From UBA6663 sp044226485 (GTDB lineage Bacteria; Chloroflexota; Anaerolineae; Anaerolineales; UBA6663): 64,000 nt of DNA. This document shows positions 32,866-41,839 of the stretch, one piece after another. The translations under genes and the position numbers were made by a program. Every line of letters begins with the position of its first letter. Position 1 is the first letter of the stretch. The notes under the pieces were generated by a model. It was not told where the DNA came from. It searched no databases and worked only from the letters and a program-made list of their open reading frames with translations. The DNA is taken from the NCBI GenBank assembly GCA_044226485.1, contig JBGAGY010000001.1, forward strand, positions 558,001 through 622,000. The letters are read 5' to 3'.

Positions 32866-34176
32866 ATGACACATCTGCAGACCCTTCTCGATCGAATTGA
32901 GCAACGCAGCGCAATCGTCGGCGTGGTCGGCCTCGGATATGCCGGGCTGCCGCTCGTCGTCGGGTTCGCCCAGGCGGGGTTGCGCGTGATCGGCATCGAC
33001 ACCGACGCAACGCGCGTGGCGGCGCTGCAGGCCGGCCAGAGCTACGTCGAAGACGTGTCCGCGGCGACGATCGCGGCGCTGGTTCAGGCCGGCAAGCTGA
33101 GCGCCTCGGTCGACGCCCAGGCGCTGACCGAGGCCGACGTCGTGATCATCTGCGTCCCGACGCCGCTGCGCAAGACGCGCGAGCCCGACCTGTCGTACGT
33201 CGTCGCGGCCTCCGATCGCGCGACGGCCATCGCGCGGCCCGGCCAGCTCTTCGTCCTCGAGAGCACCACGTATCCCGGCACGACTGACGAGATCCTGGCT
33301 CCGCGGCTGATCGAGCGCGGCCTGATCCCGGGGCGCGACGTCTTCCTGGCGTTTTCGCCAGAGCGGGTCGACCCGGGCAACAAACGTTTCGGCCTGCGCA
33401 ACACGCCCAAGATCGTGGGCGGGAGCACGCCGGATTGCACGACGGCGGCCGCGGCTCTGTATGGCACGGCGGTCGACACTGTCGTGCCGGTCTCGTCGCC
33501 GCGGGCGGCCGAGATGGCCAAGCTGCTCGAGAACACCTTCCGCGCCGTCAACATCGCGCTGGTCAACGAAGTCGCGCTGATGTGCTCCGCGCTCAAGCTC
33601 GACGTCTGGGAGGTTATCGGCGCCGCCTCGACCAAGCCATACGGCTTCATGCCTTTCACGCCAGGGCCCGGCATTGGCGGGCACTGCCTGCCGGTCGATC
33701 CGCTCTACCTCTCCTGGAAGCTGAAGGCGCTCAACGCCAAGGCGCGCTTCATCGATCTGGCCGACGAGATCAACAGCAAGATGCCCGAGCATGTGGTGGA
33801 GTTGACCGCCAACGAGCTCGACGAGCAAGGCCTGCGGCTGCGCGGCGCCGATGTGCTCGTAATCGGCGCGGCCTACAAGCCGAACATCAGCGACATGCGC
33901 GAGAGCCCGGCCCTCGACGTGCTGATCGAACTCGAGCGCCGCGGTGCGCGCGCCGCCTATCATGATCCGCACGTGCCGACGCTGCGCCTCGACGACAGGA
34001 CGTTGAGCTCGCAGCCCCTGACCATCGAGCGCCTGGCGGCAGCCGCTGCCGTCATCATCGTCACAGCGCACACCGACGTCGATTACGACCTGATCGTCGA
34101 CCACGCGAAGCTTGTGATCGACACACGCAACGCGCTGGCCGGCCGAAGCGGCGCGGCGCGAGTCGTTAAGCTGTAG
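32866..34176 (+). CDS. UDP-N-acetyl-sugar 6-dehydrogenase (WbpA/WecC type)
   Basis: 436 residues. The NAD-binding GLGYAG is at 22-27, TTYPGTTDE and the substrate-binding FSPERVDPGN are present, and the catalytic cysteine is Cys274 in GGHCLPVDP. It oxidises C6 of a UDP-sugar to the uronic acid in two steps. The sequence layout is closer to UDP-HexNAc dehydrogenases (WbpA) than to UDP-glucose dehydrogenases. Together with the 56718-59459 trio it would provide a UDP-2,3-diacetamido-uronic acid. First gene of the polysaccharide locus. Confidence 0.85.
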   Translation: MTHLQTLLDRIEQRSAIVGVVGLGYAGLPLVVGFAQAGLRVIGIDTDATRVAALQAGQSYVEDVSAATIAALVQAGKLSASVDAQALTEADVVIICVPTPLRKTREPDLSYVVAASDRATAIARPGQLFVLESTTYPGTTDEILAPRLIERGLIPGRDVFLAFSPERVDPGNKRFGLRNTPKIVGGSTPDCTTAAAALYGTAVDTVVPVSSPRAAEMAKLLENTFRAVNIALVNEVALMCSALKLDVWEVIGAASTKPYGFMPFTPGPGIGGHCLPVDPLYLSWKLKALNAKARFIDLADEINSKMPEHVVELTANELDEQGLRLRGADVLVIGAAYKPNISDMRESPALDVLIELERRGARAAYHDPHVPTLRLDDRTLSSQPLTIERLAAAAAVIIVTAHTDVDYDLIVDHAKLVIDTRNALAGRSGAARVVKL

Positions 34177-34180
34177 ACGC

Positions 34181-36133
34181 ATGCAACGCATCCCCTGGCG
34201 GCGACTGACCTGGCCGGCGCTGCTGATCGCGTTGACGCTGGCACTGTACGCGCCGTCGTTGGGCTACGGCCTGATCTGGGACGACCCGCGCTGGTATGGC
34301 CAGGCCGCGGGCCGCTCGCTCGAGCAACTCTTCTTCGGGCTCAAGACCTATCAGTTCTATCGTCCCTTCAGCCTGCTGTTGAACCAACAGTTCATTGCAG
34401 CGGACGGACGCGTCCTGGCGAGCGCCGCACACGCCGCTCAGTTGGCCGCGCACCTGGCCGCCGTGCTCCTGCTGGCGCCGGCGCTTCGCGCCCTCGGCCT
34501 GAAACGCTGGCACGCGGACCTGAGCGCCCTGGCCTTCGCGCTCTACCCGGCCGCCTTTCAGGCCGTGGCCTGGCAGGCCCCGCAGGGTCCCTGGGTGCTA
34601 TCCCTCAGCCTCGCTGCCATCGCGGCGGCCGGCCGGTTCGCGCACGGCCGTGCCATCTGGGGCGTTGTCTCCGCCCTGGCCTTCGCCTCTGCCCTGCTCT
34701 TCCAGGAAAGCGCGCTGCCGCTCTCGGTCTTTATGGCCTGGGCAGTGTGGAGGAAGGACGGGGCAGACGGAGAGCGAGGAGCGACCCTGTCCGCCCTCCT
34801 CGCTCGTCCCTCGCGCCGCACCCTGCTGTTCGGCGCCGGGATCGCCGCCATCGCGCTCCTCTACCTAGCGATCTGGCTCAATGTGCCGAGGGATGCGAAC
34901 GTGACCGGCGAGGGCCGAGATCCGCGGGTGCTGGCGTATTTTCTGCAGGCCGTCGCATGGCCGGTGGCGCGCGCCCTGGCGGGCCCTCTGGCGGCCTGGG
35001 CGCCGCAGATGCTGGCGCTGGCCTTTGGCGCCGTGGTCCTGGCCCTTGCCGCGGCTCTCGTGCTGCGGGGTGAAGCTTTGGCCGCCGCGATCAGCCTGGG
35101 CTGGATCGTGTTCGCCCTGCTGCCGCCTCTGGTCGGGCTGTCGTGGGAGTACGTCAGCTACGGCGAGCGCCTGACCTACGTGATGGCGCCGGGCGTGGCC
35201 GTGCTCTGGGCCGGCCTGGCCGCGTGGCTCCTGCCCCGCTCTGTGGCGCGCGGGTCGATCGGACTGGCCGTCGGTTCGCGCCTGCTCGCGCCGCTGTTGG
35301 CCGCCCTGGCGCTGGCCGCCTACGCCAGCCTGGGCCTCGCTCAGCTGCGCGACTTCCGGGCGGTGTACGCGACCGGGACAAGTCAGCTGAAATCGGCCAT
35401 CGACGTCCTGGCCGCCGCGCCGGGCTCCAAGTTGTTGTTCGTGAATTTTCCGGATCGCTATGAACTGCGCGCGCCCTACTATCCGCTCGGCTTCTGGGGC
35501 ATCGTCCTCGCGCCGGTCATTCAGGATCTGCGCGACTTCGCGATCGCGGATGCCGGGCAGGCGGGCCGCGACGTCTCGGCATCGGCCTTCGTCACCGGAG
35601 CGCTGGAGCGCGAGGCGTGGCCGTATCGGGTCGACATGCGCGGCGTCAACGCTGGGCCCGACGGCCTTGTCGAACAGGCGCTGCCCCTGGATGCCGTGTA
35701 CCTTAGCGACTATCTGCCGGAGGGCGGCCTGCGTCTGAGCAACGTCGGTGACGTCGCGCCAGACACGGGCGGCACGCCGCTCGCGACCTTCGGCGATCTC
35801 GTCGTGCTGCGCTCGGCGGAGCGCGGGCCGAACGGCGCGTTCGAATTGCGCTGGGCGGCGCTTCGGCAACCCAGCGCCGACGACGCGCTCTTCATCCATG
35901 TTTGGCAGGGTGACGCCTTCGTGACCGACATCGGCGGCGACGCGCTCGGCGGCCTGATCCCGCTCTGGGCCTGGCGCCCCGGGGACCTGATCATCGATCG
36001 GCGCACGTTGCCGCTCGCGTCTCTCCCTCCTGGAGATCTCACCATCCGCGTTGGCGTCTTCAACCGGGCCAGCGGAGAACGGTATCTGCTGATTGGCGCT
36101 GCGGGTGTGGACAATGCGTACGCGCTGCCTTGA
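34181..36133 (+). CDS. GT-C fold membrane glycosyltransferase-like protein
   Basis: 650 residues. Roughly the first 400 are membrane-spanning helices. The first helix (WPALLIALTLALYAPSLGYG) is followed by LIWDDPRW, with D34-D35 in the first external loop as in GT-C enzymes. The C-terminal 250 residues form a soluble domain, probably extracytoplasmic, with a beta-rich end (DLTIRVGVFNRASGERYLL). GT-C enzymes use polyprenyl-phosphate sugars outside the membrane. It begins 4 nt after the dehydrogenase stop, so the two are co-transcribed. Confidence 0.6.
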   Translation: MQRIPWRRLTWPALLIALTLALYAPSLGYGLIWDDPRWYGQAAGRSLEQLFFGLKTYQFYRPFSLLLNQQFIAADGRVLASAAHAAQLAAHLAAVLLLAPALRALGLKRWHADLSALAFALYPAAFQAVAWQAPQGPWVLSLSLAAIAAAGRFAHGRAIWGVVSALAFASALLFQESALPLSVFMAWAVWRKDGADGERGATLSALLARPSRRTLLFGAGIAAIALLYLAIWLNVPRDANVTGEGRDPRVLAYFLQAVAWPVARALAGPLAAWAPQMLALAFGAVVLALAAALVLRGEALAAAISLGWIVFALLPPLVGLSWEYVSYGERLTYVMAPGVAVLWAGLAAWLLPRSVARGSIGLAVGSRLLAPLLAALALAAYASLGLAQLRDFRAVYATGTSQLKSAIDVLAAAPGSKLLFVNFPDRYELRAPYYPLGFWGIVLAPVIQDLRDFAIADAGQAGRDVSASAFVTGALEREAWPYRVDMRGVNAGPDGLVEQALPLDAVYLSDYLPEGGLRLSNVGDVAPDTGGTPLATFGDLVVLRSAERGPNGAFELRWAALRQPSADDALFIHVWQGDAFVTDIGGDALGGLIPLWAWRPGDLIIDRRTLPLASLPPGDLTIRVGVFNRASGERYLLIGAAGVDNAYALP

Positions 36134-36205
36134 GGGCCGACCGGTGCATCCTTGTGGCTGATTGCGACCGGACAGGAAGCACCCATCAGCCCTCAGAGAA
36201 TGCGC

Positions 36206-36211
36206 TAGACT
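36206..36211 (+). promoter_or_regulatory. -10 hexamer of the 36220 gene, leaderless
   Basis: TAGACT ending 8 nt before the ATG, with no ribosome binding site between. Confidence 0.4.
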
Positions 36212-36219
36212 TCCCACCC

Positions 36220-37770
36220 ATGTCCCAATACTTGCCGATCATTCTGCTCAGCGCGGCGTTAGCGTTTGTGGTGACGCCGGGCACACGCTGGCTGGCATCC
36301 CGTTGGGGCGCCGTGGCGCAGCCCGGGGTGCGGAGGGTGCACCGTTCGCCGGTGCCGCTGCTCGGCGGCATTGCGTTGTATCTGGGCGTGACGCTGGCGT
36401 TCGTGGTGTTCGGCCAGCGGGACTGGATGACGGAGGGCATCGGCATCCTCGGCGGCGCGACGCTGATGTTCCTGACAGGCCTGTGGGACGATCGCTTCGG
36501 GCTATCGCCGCGGGTCAAGCTGGGCGCGAACCTCGTAGCCGGGTTGTTCCTGATCGCGTTCGGCGTGCAGGTGCGGCTGTTCGACATCGGGCCGCTCGAC
36601 TGGATGATCACGCTGGTGTGGGTGGTCGGGATCACGAACGCCGTTAACCTGATGGACAACATGGACGGGCTGGCGGCGGGCATCACGGCCACCGGCGCGG
36701 CCGTGTTCTTCGGCCTCGCTGCGGCTCAGGGCCAGGGCCTTGTGGCGAGCCTGGCGGCCGCGCTCTTCGGCAGCGCGATGGGCTTTCTCTTCTACAACTT
36801 CGCGCCGGCTGTCAGCTTCATGGGCGATGCCGGCGCGTTGCCGTTGGGCTTTCTGCTGGCGGCGCTGGCGATCCAGCTCGAGTTCCGGACGTTGCCGCTG
36901 GCGAGCACGTGGATGGCCCCGATCCTGGTGCTCGGCGTCTTGATCTTCGACACCACGCTCGTCACGGTCTCGCGGCTGCGACGGGGCCTGCCCGTCTCGC
37001 AAGGCGGGTCGGACCACACCTCGCATCGGCTTGTGCAACTCGGCTTGAGCCGGCCGCGCGCGGTGCTGACGCTCTACGTCGCGGCCCTGGCGCTCGGAGC
37101 ATTGGCCTTCCTGACGATCACGCTGCCGCCCTTGCAGGCCAACCTCGTTTTCGCGGCGACTCTGGCCTTCGGGCTGGCAGGGCTTTTCTGGCTCGAACGG
37201 GTCGAGCCCGCCCTGGCCGGGGACCCGGCCGTAGTCTGGATGCCCGGCTCAGGGCATGAAGCGCTGAAGGCCTTGCCTGCCCTGCGCTCGCTCAGCCACG
37301 ACCTGACCATCCTGCTTGCCGACCCGCGCAGCGGCGCCTCTGCCCTTAGCCGCGCCGACGTGACGGCCCTGCTGGCCGGCCTTGGCGACGCGCCCGAGGC
37401 GACCGACAGGGTCGTGTCACGGGCGCTCGGCGACGACTGGCCGACGGATATAGAAGTGATGCAATCGGCCCTGCGCCTACAGGGTCACGTGGTCGTCGCC
37501 AACCCCGACCAAGCCGATGACGTCAAAGCTGCGTTGCGCCGGGCGCGCGTCGTCGTCGTTGGGCCGGGTGAGCCGGCCAGCTGCCTCGCGGTGTGGGCCA
37601 CTGAAGGTTTGCAGACGACGCTGAACGACAACCGCCGGGCCGTGATCGTGTGGGTCGGCGCGCCAATCGACGGCGCGCCCGGCTTCCCGATCTCGCTCGC
37701 GGCCCTCGATACCGAGATCCACCAACGCCTGCTTGGCCAGGCCGCGAAGGAAAGCAAGACGAACCGTTGA
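36220..37770 (+). CDS. WecA/TagO-type undecaprenyl-phosphate sugar-1-phosphate transferase with extra C-terminal domain
   Basis: 516 residues from the ATG at 36220. The first 330 residues are a polyprenyl-phosphate HexNAc-1-P transferase (MraY/WecA family): DD at 90-91, NLMDNMDGLAAG at 143-154, the GDAGALPLG loop at 202-210 and HTSHRL at 266-271. It would put the first sugar on undecaprenyl phosphate. The final 180 residues (about 335-516) are a soluble domain of unknown fold (ALKALPALRSL, LALDTEIHQRLLG-like end) not found in typical members of about 320-380 residues. A second initiating enzyme of a different family is at 60767. Confidence 0.85.
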   Translation: MSQYLPIILLSAALAFVVTPGTRWLASRWGAVAQPGVRRVHRSPVPLLGGIALYLGVTLAFVVFGQRDWMTEGIGILGGATLMFLTGLWDDRFGLSPRVKLGANLVAGLFLIAFGVQVRLFDIGPLDWMITLVWVVGITNAVNLMDNMDGLAAGITATGAAVFFGLAAAQGQGLVASLAAALFGSAMGFLFYNFAPAVSFMGDAGALPLGFLLAALAIQLEFRTLPLASTWMAPILVLGVLIFDTTLVTVSRLRRGLPVSQGGSDHTSHRLVQLGLSRPRAVLTLYVAALALGALAFLTITLPPLQANLVFAATLAFGLAGLFWLERVEPALAGDPAVVWMPGSGHEALKALPALRSLSHDLTILLADPRSGASALSRADVTALLAGLGDAPEATDRVVSRALGDDWPTDIEVMQSALRLQGHVVVANPDQADDVKAALRRARVVVVGPGEPASCLAVWATEGLQTTLNDNRRAVIVWVGAPIDGAPGFPISLAALDTEIHQRLLGQAAKESKTNR

Positions 37771-37868
37771 GTGTCTGGCGGCGATGGAGCGCGTGCCCTC
37801 CCCGATCCTCAGGATCACCCACTCGTCCAATGACCAATGGGCTAGCGGCGGCGGCCCGCGAAAGCCTC

Positions 37869-37874
37869 TATACT
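37869..37874 (+). promoter_or_regulatory. -10 hexamer of the 37882 gene, leaderless
   Basis: TATACT ending 7 nt before the ATG. Confidence 0.5.
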
Positions 37875-37881
37875 CGCGCAC

Positions 37882-38886
37882 ATGTCGAAATTGCTGCGCT
37901 CTCCGGGGTTCTGGATCGGACTCGTCATCACCATCGCGTCGCTGGCCTATGTCTGGCAGACGCTGCAAGGCGATGCTCTGAACGACTTCTGGGCGCGGTT
38001 GGGCTCCGGGGCTTACATCTGGCTGCCGGTCGGCTTCGCCATGCAGGTGCTCTCGGCGCTGGCACGGTCGCAGCGCTGGCAGGTGTTGCTCAAGCTGCGC
38101 GGCAGACTATGGACGGCGTTCTGGGCGCAGGGCATCGGCTTCATGTTCACGAACCTGCTGCCGTTGCGGTTGGGCGAAGTCGCGCGTGTGCTTGTGATGT
38201 CGGAGCAGGCGCGGCTGCCGATCGTGCAGGTCGGCGTGACGGCCGTGATCGAGCGTGCGCTCGACGTCGCCACGACGGTGCTGATCCTTGTGCTTGTGCT
38301 GCCCTTCATCAACGTGCCGCCGATCGTAGTGCAGTCGGGGACGACGCTCGGCGCCATCGTGTTGATCGGGCTCGTGGCGCTGCCCTTCGTTGTCCGCTAT
38401 GAAAAGAAAGTCGCCGGTTGGATCGCATCGCTCGGCGGCCGCTTCCGCTGGCTGCCGGTGAACGGGCTGTTGAAGCGTTGGGATGAATTCGTCGTGGGGT
38501 TGGAGCCGCTGACGCACCCGGCGAGCGCGCTCGCGATCTTCGGCTGGTCGGCGGTGTCGTGGCTCTTTTCGGTGCTGATGTTCCTGTGCGGCATCCTGGT
38601 CTTTCAGCCGAACGGCACCGTCATCGAGGCGGCCTTCATGATCGTCACGCTGGCCTTCGCGATCTCGGTTCCCTCTAGCCCCGGCTTCCTGGGTGTGTAC
38701 CAGGCGGCCGGCCAGTTCGCGCTGGCGACGGCGTTCGCGGCCAAATACGACGAGCCTCTTGCGCTGGCCTGCACGATGGCCTGTTGGGTGTGCTACTACG
38801 CCACCACCACGGCCATCGGCGCGATCGGCGTCACTCAGGTCGGCGCCTCGTTTGGCGAATTGAGCCGGCGGCTGCTGGCGCGGTAG
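37882..38886 (+). CDS. UPF0104-type membrane protein (second paralogue)
   Basis: 334 residues with about eight membrane segments. The family pattern reads ALARSQRWQVLLKLRG, NLLPLRLGEVARVLVMSEQ, VIERALDVATTVLIL and the late SSPGFLGVYQAAGQFAL. It belongs to the same MprF-flippase-like family as 20236-21282, and here sits in a polysaccharide locus, where it may move a lipid-linked sugar or modify lipid distribution. Probably leaderless. Confidence 0.78.
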   Translation: MSKLLRSPGFWIGLVITIASLAYVWQTLQGDALNDFWARLGSGAYIWLPVGFAMQVLSALARSQRWQVLLKLRGRLWTAFWAQGIGFMFTNLLPLRLGEVARVLVMSEQARLPIVQVGVTAVIERALDVATTVLILVLVLPFINVPPIVVQSGTTLGAIVLIGLVALPFVVRYEKKVAGWIASLGGRFRWLPVNGLLKRWDEFVVGLEPLTHPASALAIFGWSAVSWLFSVLMFLCGILVFQPNGTVIEAAFMIVTLAFAISVPSSPGFLGVYQAAGQFALATAFAAKYDEPLALACTMACWVCYYATTTAIGAIGVTQVGASFGELSRRLLAR

Positions 38887-38905
38887 TTCTCCTTCGTGAG
38901 GGGGT

Positions 38906-39727
38906 ATGCGGATCGCATTCCTCGTTCTCGCTCACCATCTGCCCAGGCAATTGGCTCGATTGGTTCGGCACCTCAAGCGCTCGGGCGACGTCTTCGTCCA
39001 CATTGACCGACGAGCAACCGAGCGCTTTCTCGGTCTTGATGGCTGTCAAGTGCTTGATCAAGAGATCGACGTGTGGTGGGGTGGTTGGTCGATCGCGAAG
39101 GCCCAACTTGCATTGGCCCGGGCGGCGCTGCCCGGCTGCTACGATTACTATTGCTTACTCAGCGGCCAGTGTTATCCGATCAAGCCGCTGGCCTCGTTTC
39201 GCGACTATTTGTCCACCAACGCGTCGGCCGAACACATCCGCTACGTGGATGTCGCCACACGTTGGCCCCAGGGCGCAGTGAGATTTGAGAAGTTCTACTT
39301 CGAACGCCGGACGATGATCAATCGGGTGCTCAACCGCCTGCTGCTGAAGTTTCCGCACCGACGGGTTCTACCAGGTGACCTGACCCCATACACGGGATCG
39401 CAATGGTGGTCCCTCACACATGATTGTCTGACCTACGTGGAGGCGTCGTTCAGGCTACAGCCCGACCTCACGAACTATTTTCGCTACACACGCAACGCGT
39501 GCGAGATCGCGTTTCAAACCGTCATCGGGAACTCCGAATACGCGTCTCGGGTCAATCTGACGCCCACTCATGAAATAGAGTTCTTCGAGGGCGCCTGCCA
39601 TCCACGCCTTTGGGCCCAGGCCGACCTGCCCCGCCTGATGGCTTCACAGGCTTTTTTCGCCCGCAAGTTTGATGAAAGGCGCGATGCCCGGATCCTTGAT
39701 GAGCTGGACTGCCTTCTTCAGCCCTGA
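38906..39727 (+). CDS. GT14 core-2/I-branching-type glycosyltransferase
   Basis: 273 residues. The opening RIAFLVLAHHLPRQLARLVR, the central YDYYCLLSGQCYPIKPL and QWWSLTHDCLTYV segments match bacterial GT14 enzymes, which transfer beta-linked GlcNAc or xylose without a DxD motif. GAGGGGGT precedes the ATG. Codon use from here to about 52 kb appears less GC-biased than in the flanking genes. Confidence 0.8.
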   Translation: MRIAFLVLAHHLPRQLARLVRHLKRSGDVFVHIDRRATERFLGLDGCQVLDQEIDVWWGGWSIAKAQLALARAALPGCYDYYCLLSGQCYPIKPLASFRDYLSTNASAEHIRYVDVATRWPQGAVRFEKFYFERRTMINRVLNRLLLKFPHRRVLPGDLTPYTGSQWWSLTHDCLTYVEASFRLQPDLTNYFRYTRNACEIAFQTVIGNSEYASRVNLTPTHEIEFFEGACHPRLWAQADLPRLMASQAFFARKFDERRDARILDELDCLLQP

Positions 39728-39811
39728 CAACCTCTCCGGACGGCCGATGTCCACCATTCCCCGTTTTCGATCTGGGTGGAGCGACCTGGGTAGATCGCCA
39801 CATCCAAGGAC

Positions 39812-39819
39812 TATACAAT
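39812..39819 (+). promoter_or_regulatory. -10 region of the ASST-like gene
   Basis: TATACAAT offers two overlapping -10 hexamers. The leader to the ATG at 39953 is about 127 nt. Confidence 0.4.
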
Positions 39820-39952
39820 CAACAAATCAGATCGGATCGATCGCGATTTCGTCGTTCAGCTGACGGGCACCCGCTGCAGGCTGATCGCCCTGATCGTGAA
39901 GCGCCGATTGTCTGAGCACCACCGGCTGAAGGGTCATACGAGGGTCATCAAC

Positions 39953-41794
39953 ATGGAGCTCGCCTTTCGTCTTGGGTTGGTCAGCTGTCTATTCCTTGCG
40001 AACGGGCTCTGGGTAGTCGACCGGAAACCCACCGCACTGCTCGGCCCCGTACCGCTCACGTATCTGTCGCCGCGACCGGGGGCTCGACTCGTTCGACCCG
40101 AAACCGCCATCGCCGTGCGCTCATTGGAGCGCGTCTCTCCCGACAGCCTCTCAACCACCCGGTTTGACGTCAAGGGTTCGATCAGTCATCACCTACAGGG
40201 CTCCGTAACTTTGGCTGACGATGGTCGAACCGTGCTTTTCTCGCCTTCGCAACCTTTTGCTTTGGGGGAGAGCGTGACTGTCACGATTCTCGACGGCCTG
40301 AGGACGACTGAGGGCATGCCCATTGAGGGCGTCTCCTTCACTTTTTCGATCATGGCTCGGCGAAGCCCTCTGACGACTTCGGTCTTTCAAAACGCGATCG
40401 CCGCCGCACAGACGACGGCTTCGCCCTCGCTCGAACGCATCGCGGATTCAACATACACATGGCCTGCCGATTTTCCGGTGATGACGGCCACGGTCACGGA
40501 TACGGCCTCACCCGATCAGTACTTCTTCTTCGCGCCTTTCGTCGTGACGACCACGCAGGCTTCGGATTACATCGTCATCCTTGATGGCCTTGGGCAACCT
40601 GTTTTCATGCGGAAGACGCGTGCCTTTGACCTCAAAGTGCAGCCCAACGGGTGGATCACGTACTTCTCCAGCGACGGCAACCAGTTTTATGCGATGGACG
40701 ACACCTATACCCTGGTCGACGCTTATGCGGCCGGAAACGGGTATCCCACTGATGCTCACGAACTCCAGCTTCTGCCGAACGGGCATGCCATCCTGATGAT
40801 TTACGACAACCAGGTCATGGACCTGAGCCAGGTGGTCCCGGGTGGTCACACGGATGCAACGGTGACGGGGCTGGTGCTACAGGAGCTCGACACCTCGGAC
40901 AACGTGGTGTTCGAGTGGAGAAGTTGGGACCACTTTCTGATCACCGACACCCTGGCAGCCCTCACGGATCCCGTCGTCGATTACGTCCATGGCAACGCCA
41001 TCGAGGTGGACACTGACGGAAATTGGTTGATCTCAAGTCGCCATCTCAGCGAGATCACCAAGATCGACCGAGACACCGGGGACATCCTCTGGCGGTGGGG
41101 CGGGAGAAACAACCAGTTCACATCCACGAACGAACCCGCACCCAACTTCGCGCTTCAACACGACATCCGTCGGTTGGCCAATGGACACGTCAGTCTGTTC
41201 GATAACCGAACCGACCTCGTGCCGCTAAATTCGCGTGCCGTCGAATACGAACTGGACGAATTGCAACTCTCTGCGACGCGTATTTGGGAGTATCGCAATA
41301 CGCCGGACACTTATGCTTTTGCCATGGGCAATGCTCAGCGCCTCGTAAACGGCGACACAGTAGTTGGGTGGGGAACTGGCGGTCTCATTACTGAGGTCCG
41401 GCCAGACGGTTCAAAGGTTTTCGAACTTGACCTGGATGACGCCGTCTGGTCGTATCGTGCCTTCCGACAGACCTGGCATGGGTACCCCACAACCACGCCC
41501 ACGCTTATGGTCGAGGAAGCGGAGGGCCAGCGGACGCTTGCTTATAGTTGGAACGGGGCCACCGAAGTGGCCTCATACCGTGTCTACGCCGGAAGCGGTC
41601 CGGTCACCTCGGTGGAGGTGGACGCCCCCCTGAAGAGCGGCTTCGAGACCCAGACGACGCTAACCGACCCAGACGCCGGGTGCTATTTCTACCAAGTGGT
41701 TCCGGTCGATCGAGAAGGCAGGGCCTTGACCCCATCCGACAAGGTTACGAACTGCCCGCATTTACGCTACCTGCCATGGATCGGGCATCCCTGA
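39953..41794 (+). CDS. Arylsulfotransferase (ASST)-like exported protein
   Basis: 613 residues from the ATG at 39953, chosen for GAGGG at good spacing and for the signal-peptide-like start (MELAFRLGLVSCLFLANGLW); a GTG at 39896 is the alternative. An Ig-like N-terminal domain (YLSPRPGARLVRPE) precedes a beta-propeller with the ASST hallmarks: DYVHGNAIEVDTDGNWLIS, TKIDRDTGDILWRWGG and LQHDIRRLANGHVSLFDN, whose histidines act in sulfuryl transfer. A C-terminal fibronectin-III-like domain ends it. ASSTs move sulfate from aryl sulfates without PAPS. Presence in a glycan locus suggests acceptors on the exported polymer. Confidence 0.78.
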   Translation: MELAFRLGLVSCLFLANGLWVVDRKPTALLGPVPLTYLSPRPGARLVRPETAIAVRSLERVSPDSLSTTRFDVKGSISHHLQGSVTLADDGRTVLFSPSQPFALGESVTVTILDGLRTTEGMPIEGVSFTFSIMARRSPLTTSVFQNAIAAAQTTASPSLERIADSTYTWPADFPVMTATVTDTASPDQYFFFAPFVVTTTQASDYIVILDGLGQPVFMRKTRAFDLKVQPNGWITYFSSDGNQFYAMDDTYTLVDAYAAGNGYPTDAHELQLLPNGHAILMIYDNQVMDLSQVVPGGHTDATVTGLVLQELDTSDNVVFEWRSWDHFLITDTLAALTDPVVDYVHGNAIEVDTDGNWLISSRHLSEITKIDRDTGDILWRWGGRNNQFTSTNEPAPNFALQHDIRRLANGHVSLFDNRTDLVPLNSRAVEYELDELQLSATRIWEYRNTPDTYAFAMGNAQRLVNGDTVVGWGTGGLITEVRPDGSKVFELDLDDAVWSYRAFRQTWHGYPTTTPTLMVEEAEGQRTLAYSWNGATEVASYRVYAGSGPVTSVEVDAPLKSGFETQTTLTDPDAGCYFYQVVPVDREGRALTPSDKVTNCPHLRYLPWIGHP

Positions 41795-41839
41795 CGTGGC
41801 CGGACGACTCGCGCGCGAAGCTGCACGTCTCGAAAGAAG

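Noticed and set aside
32734..34191. 485-residue minus-strand frame
   Set aside because: Antisense to the UDP-sugar dehydrogenase with intact catalytic cysteine; no motif of its own.
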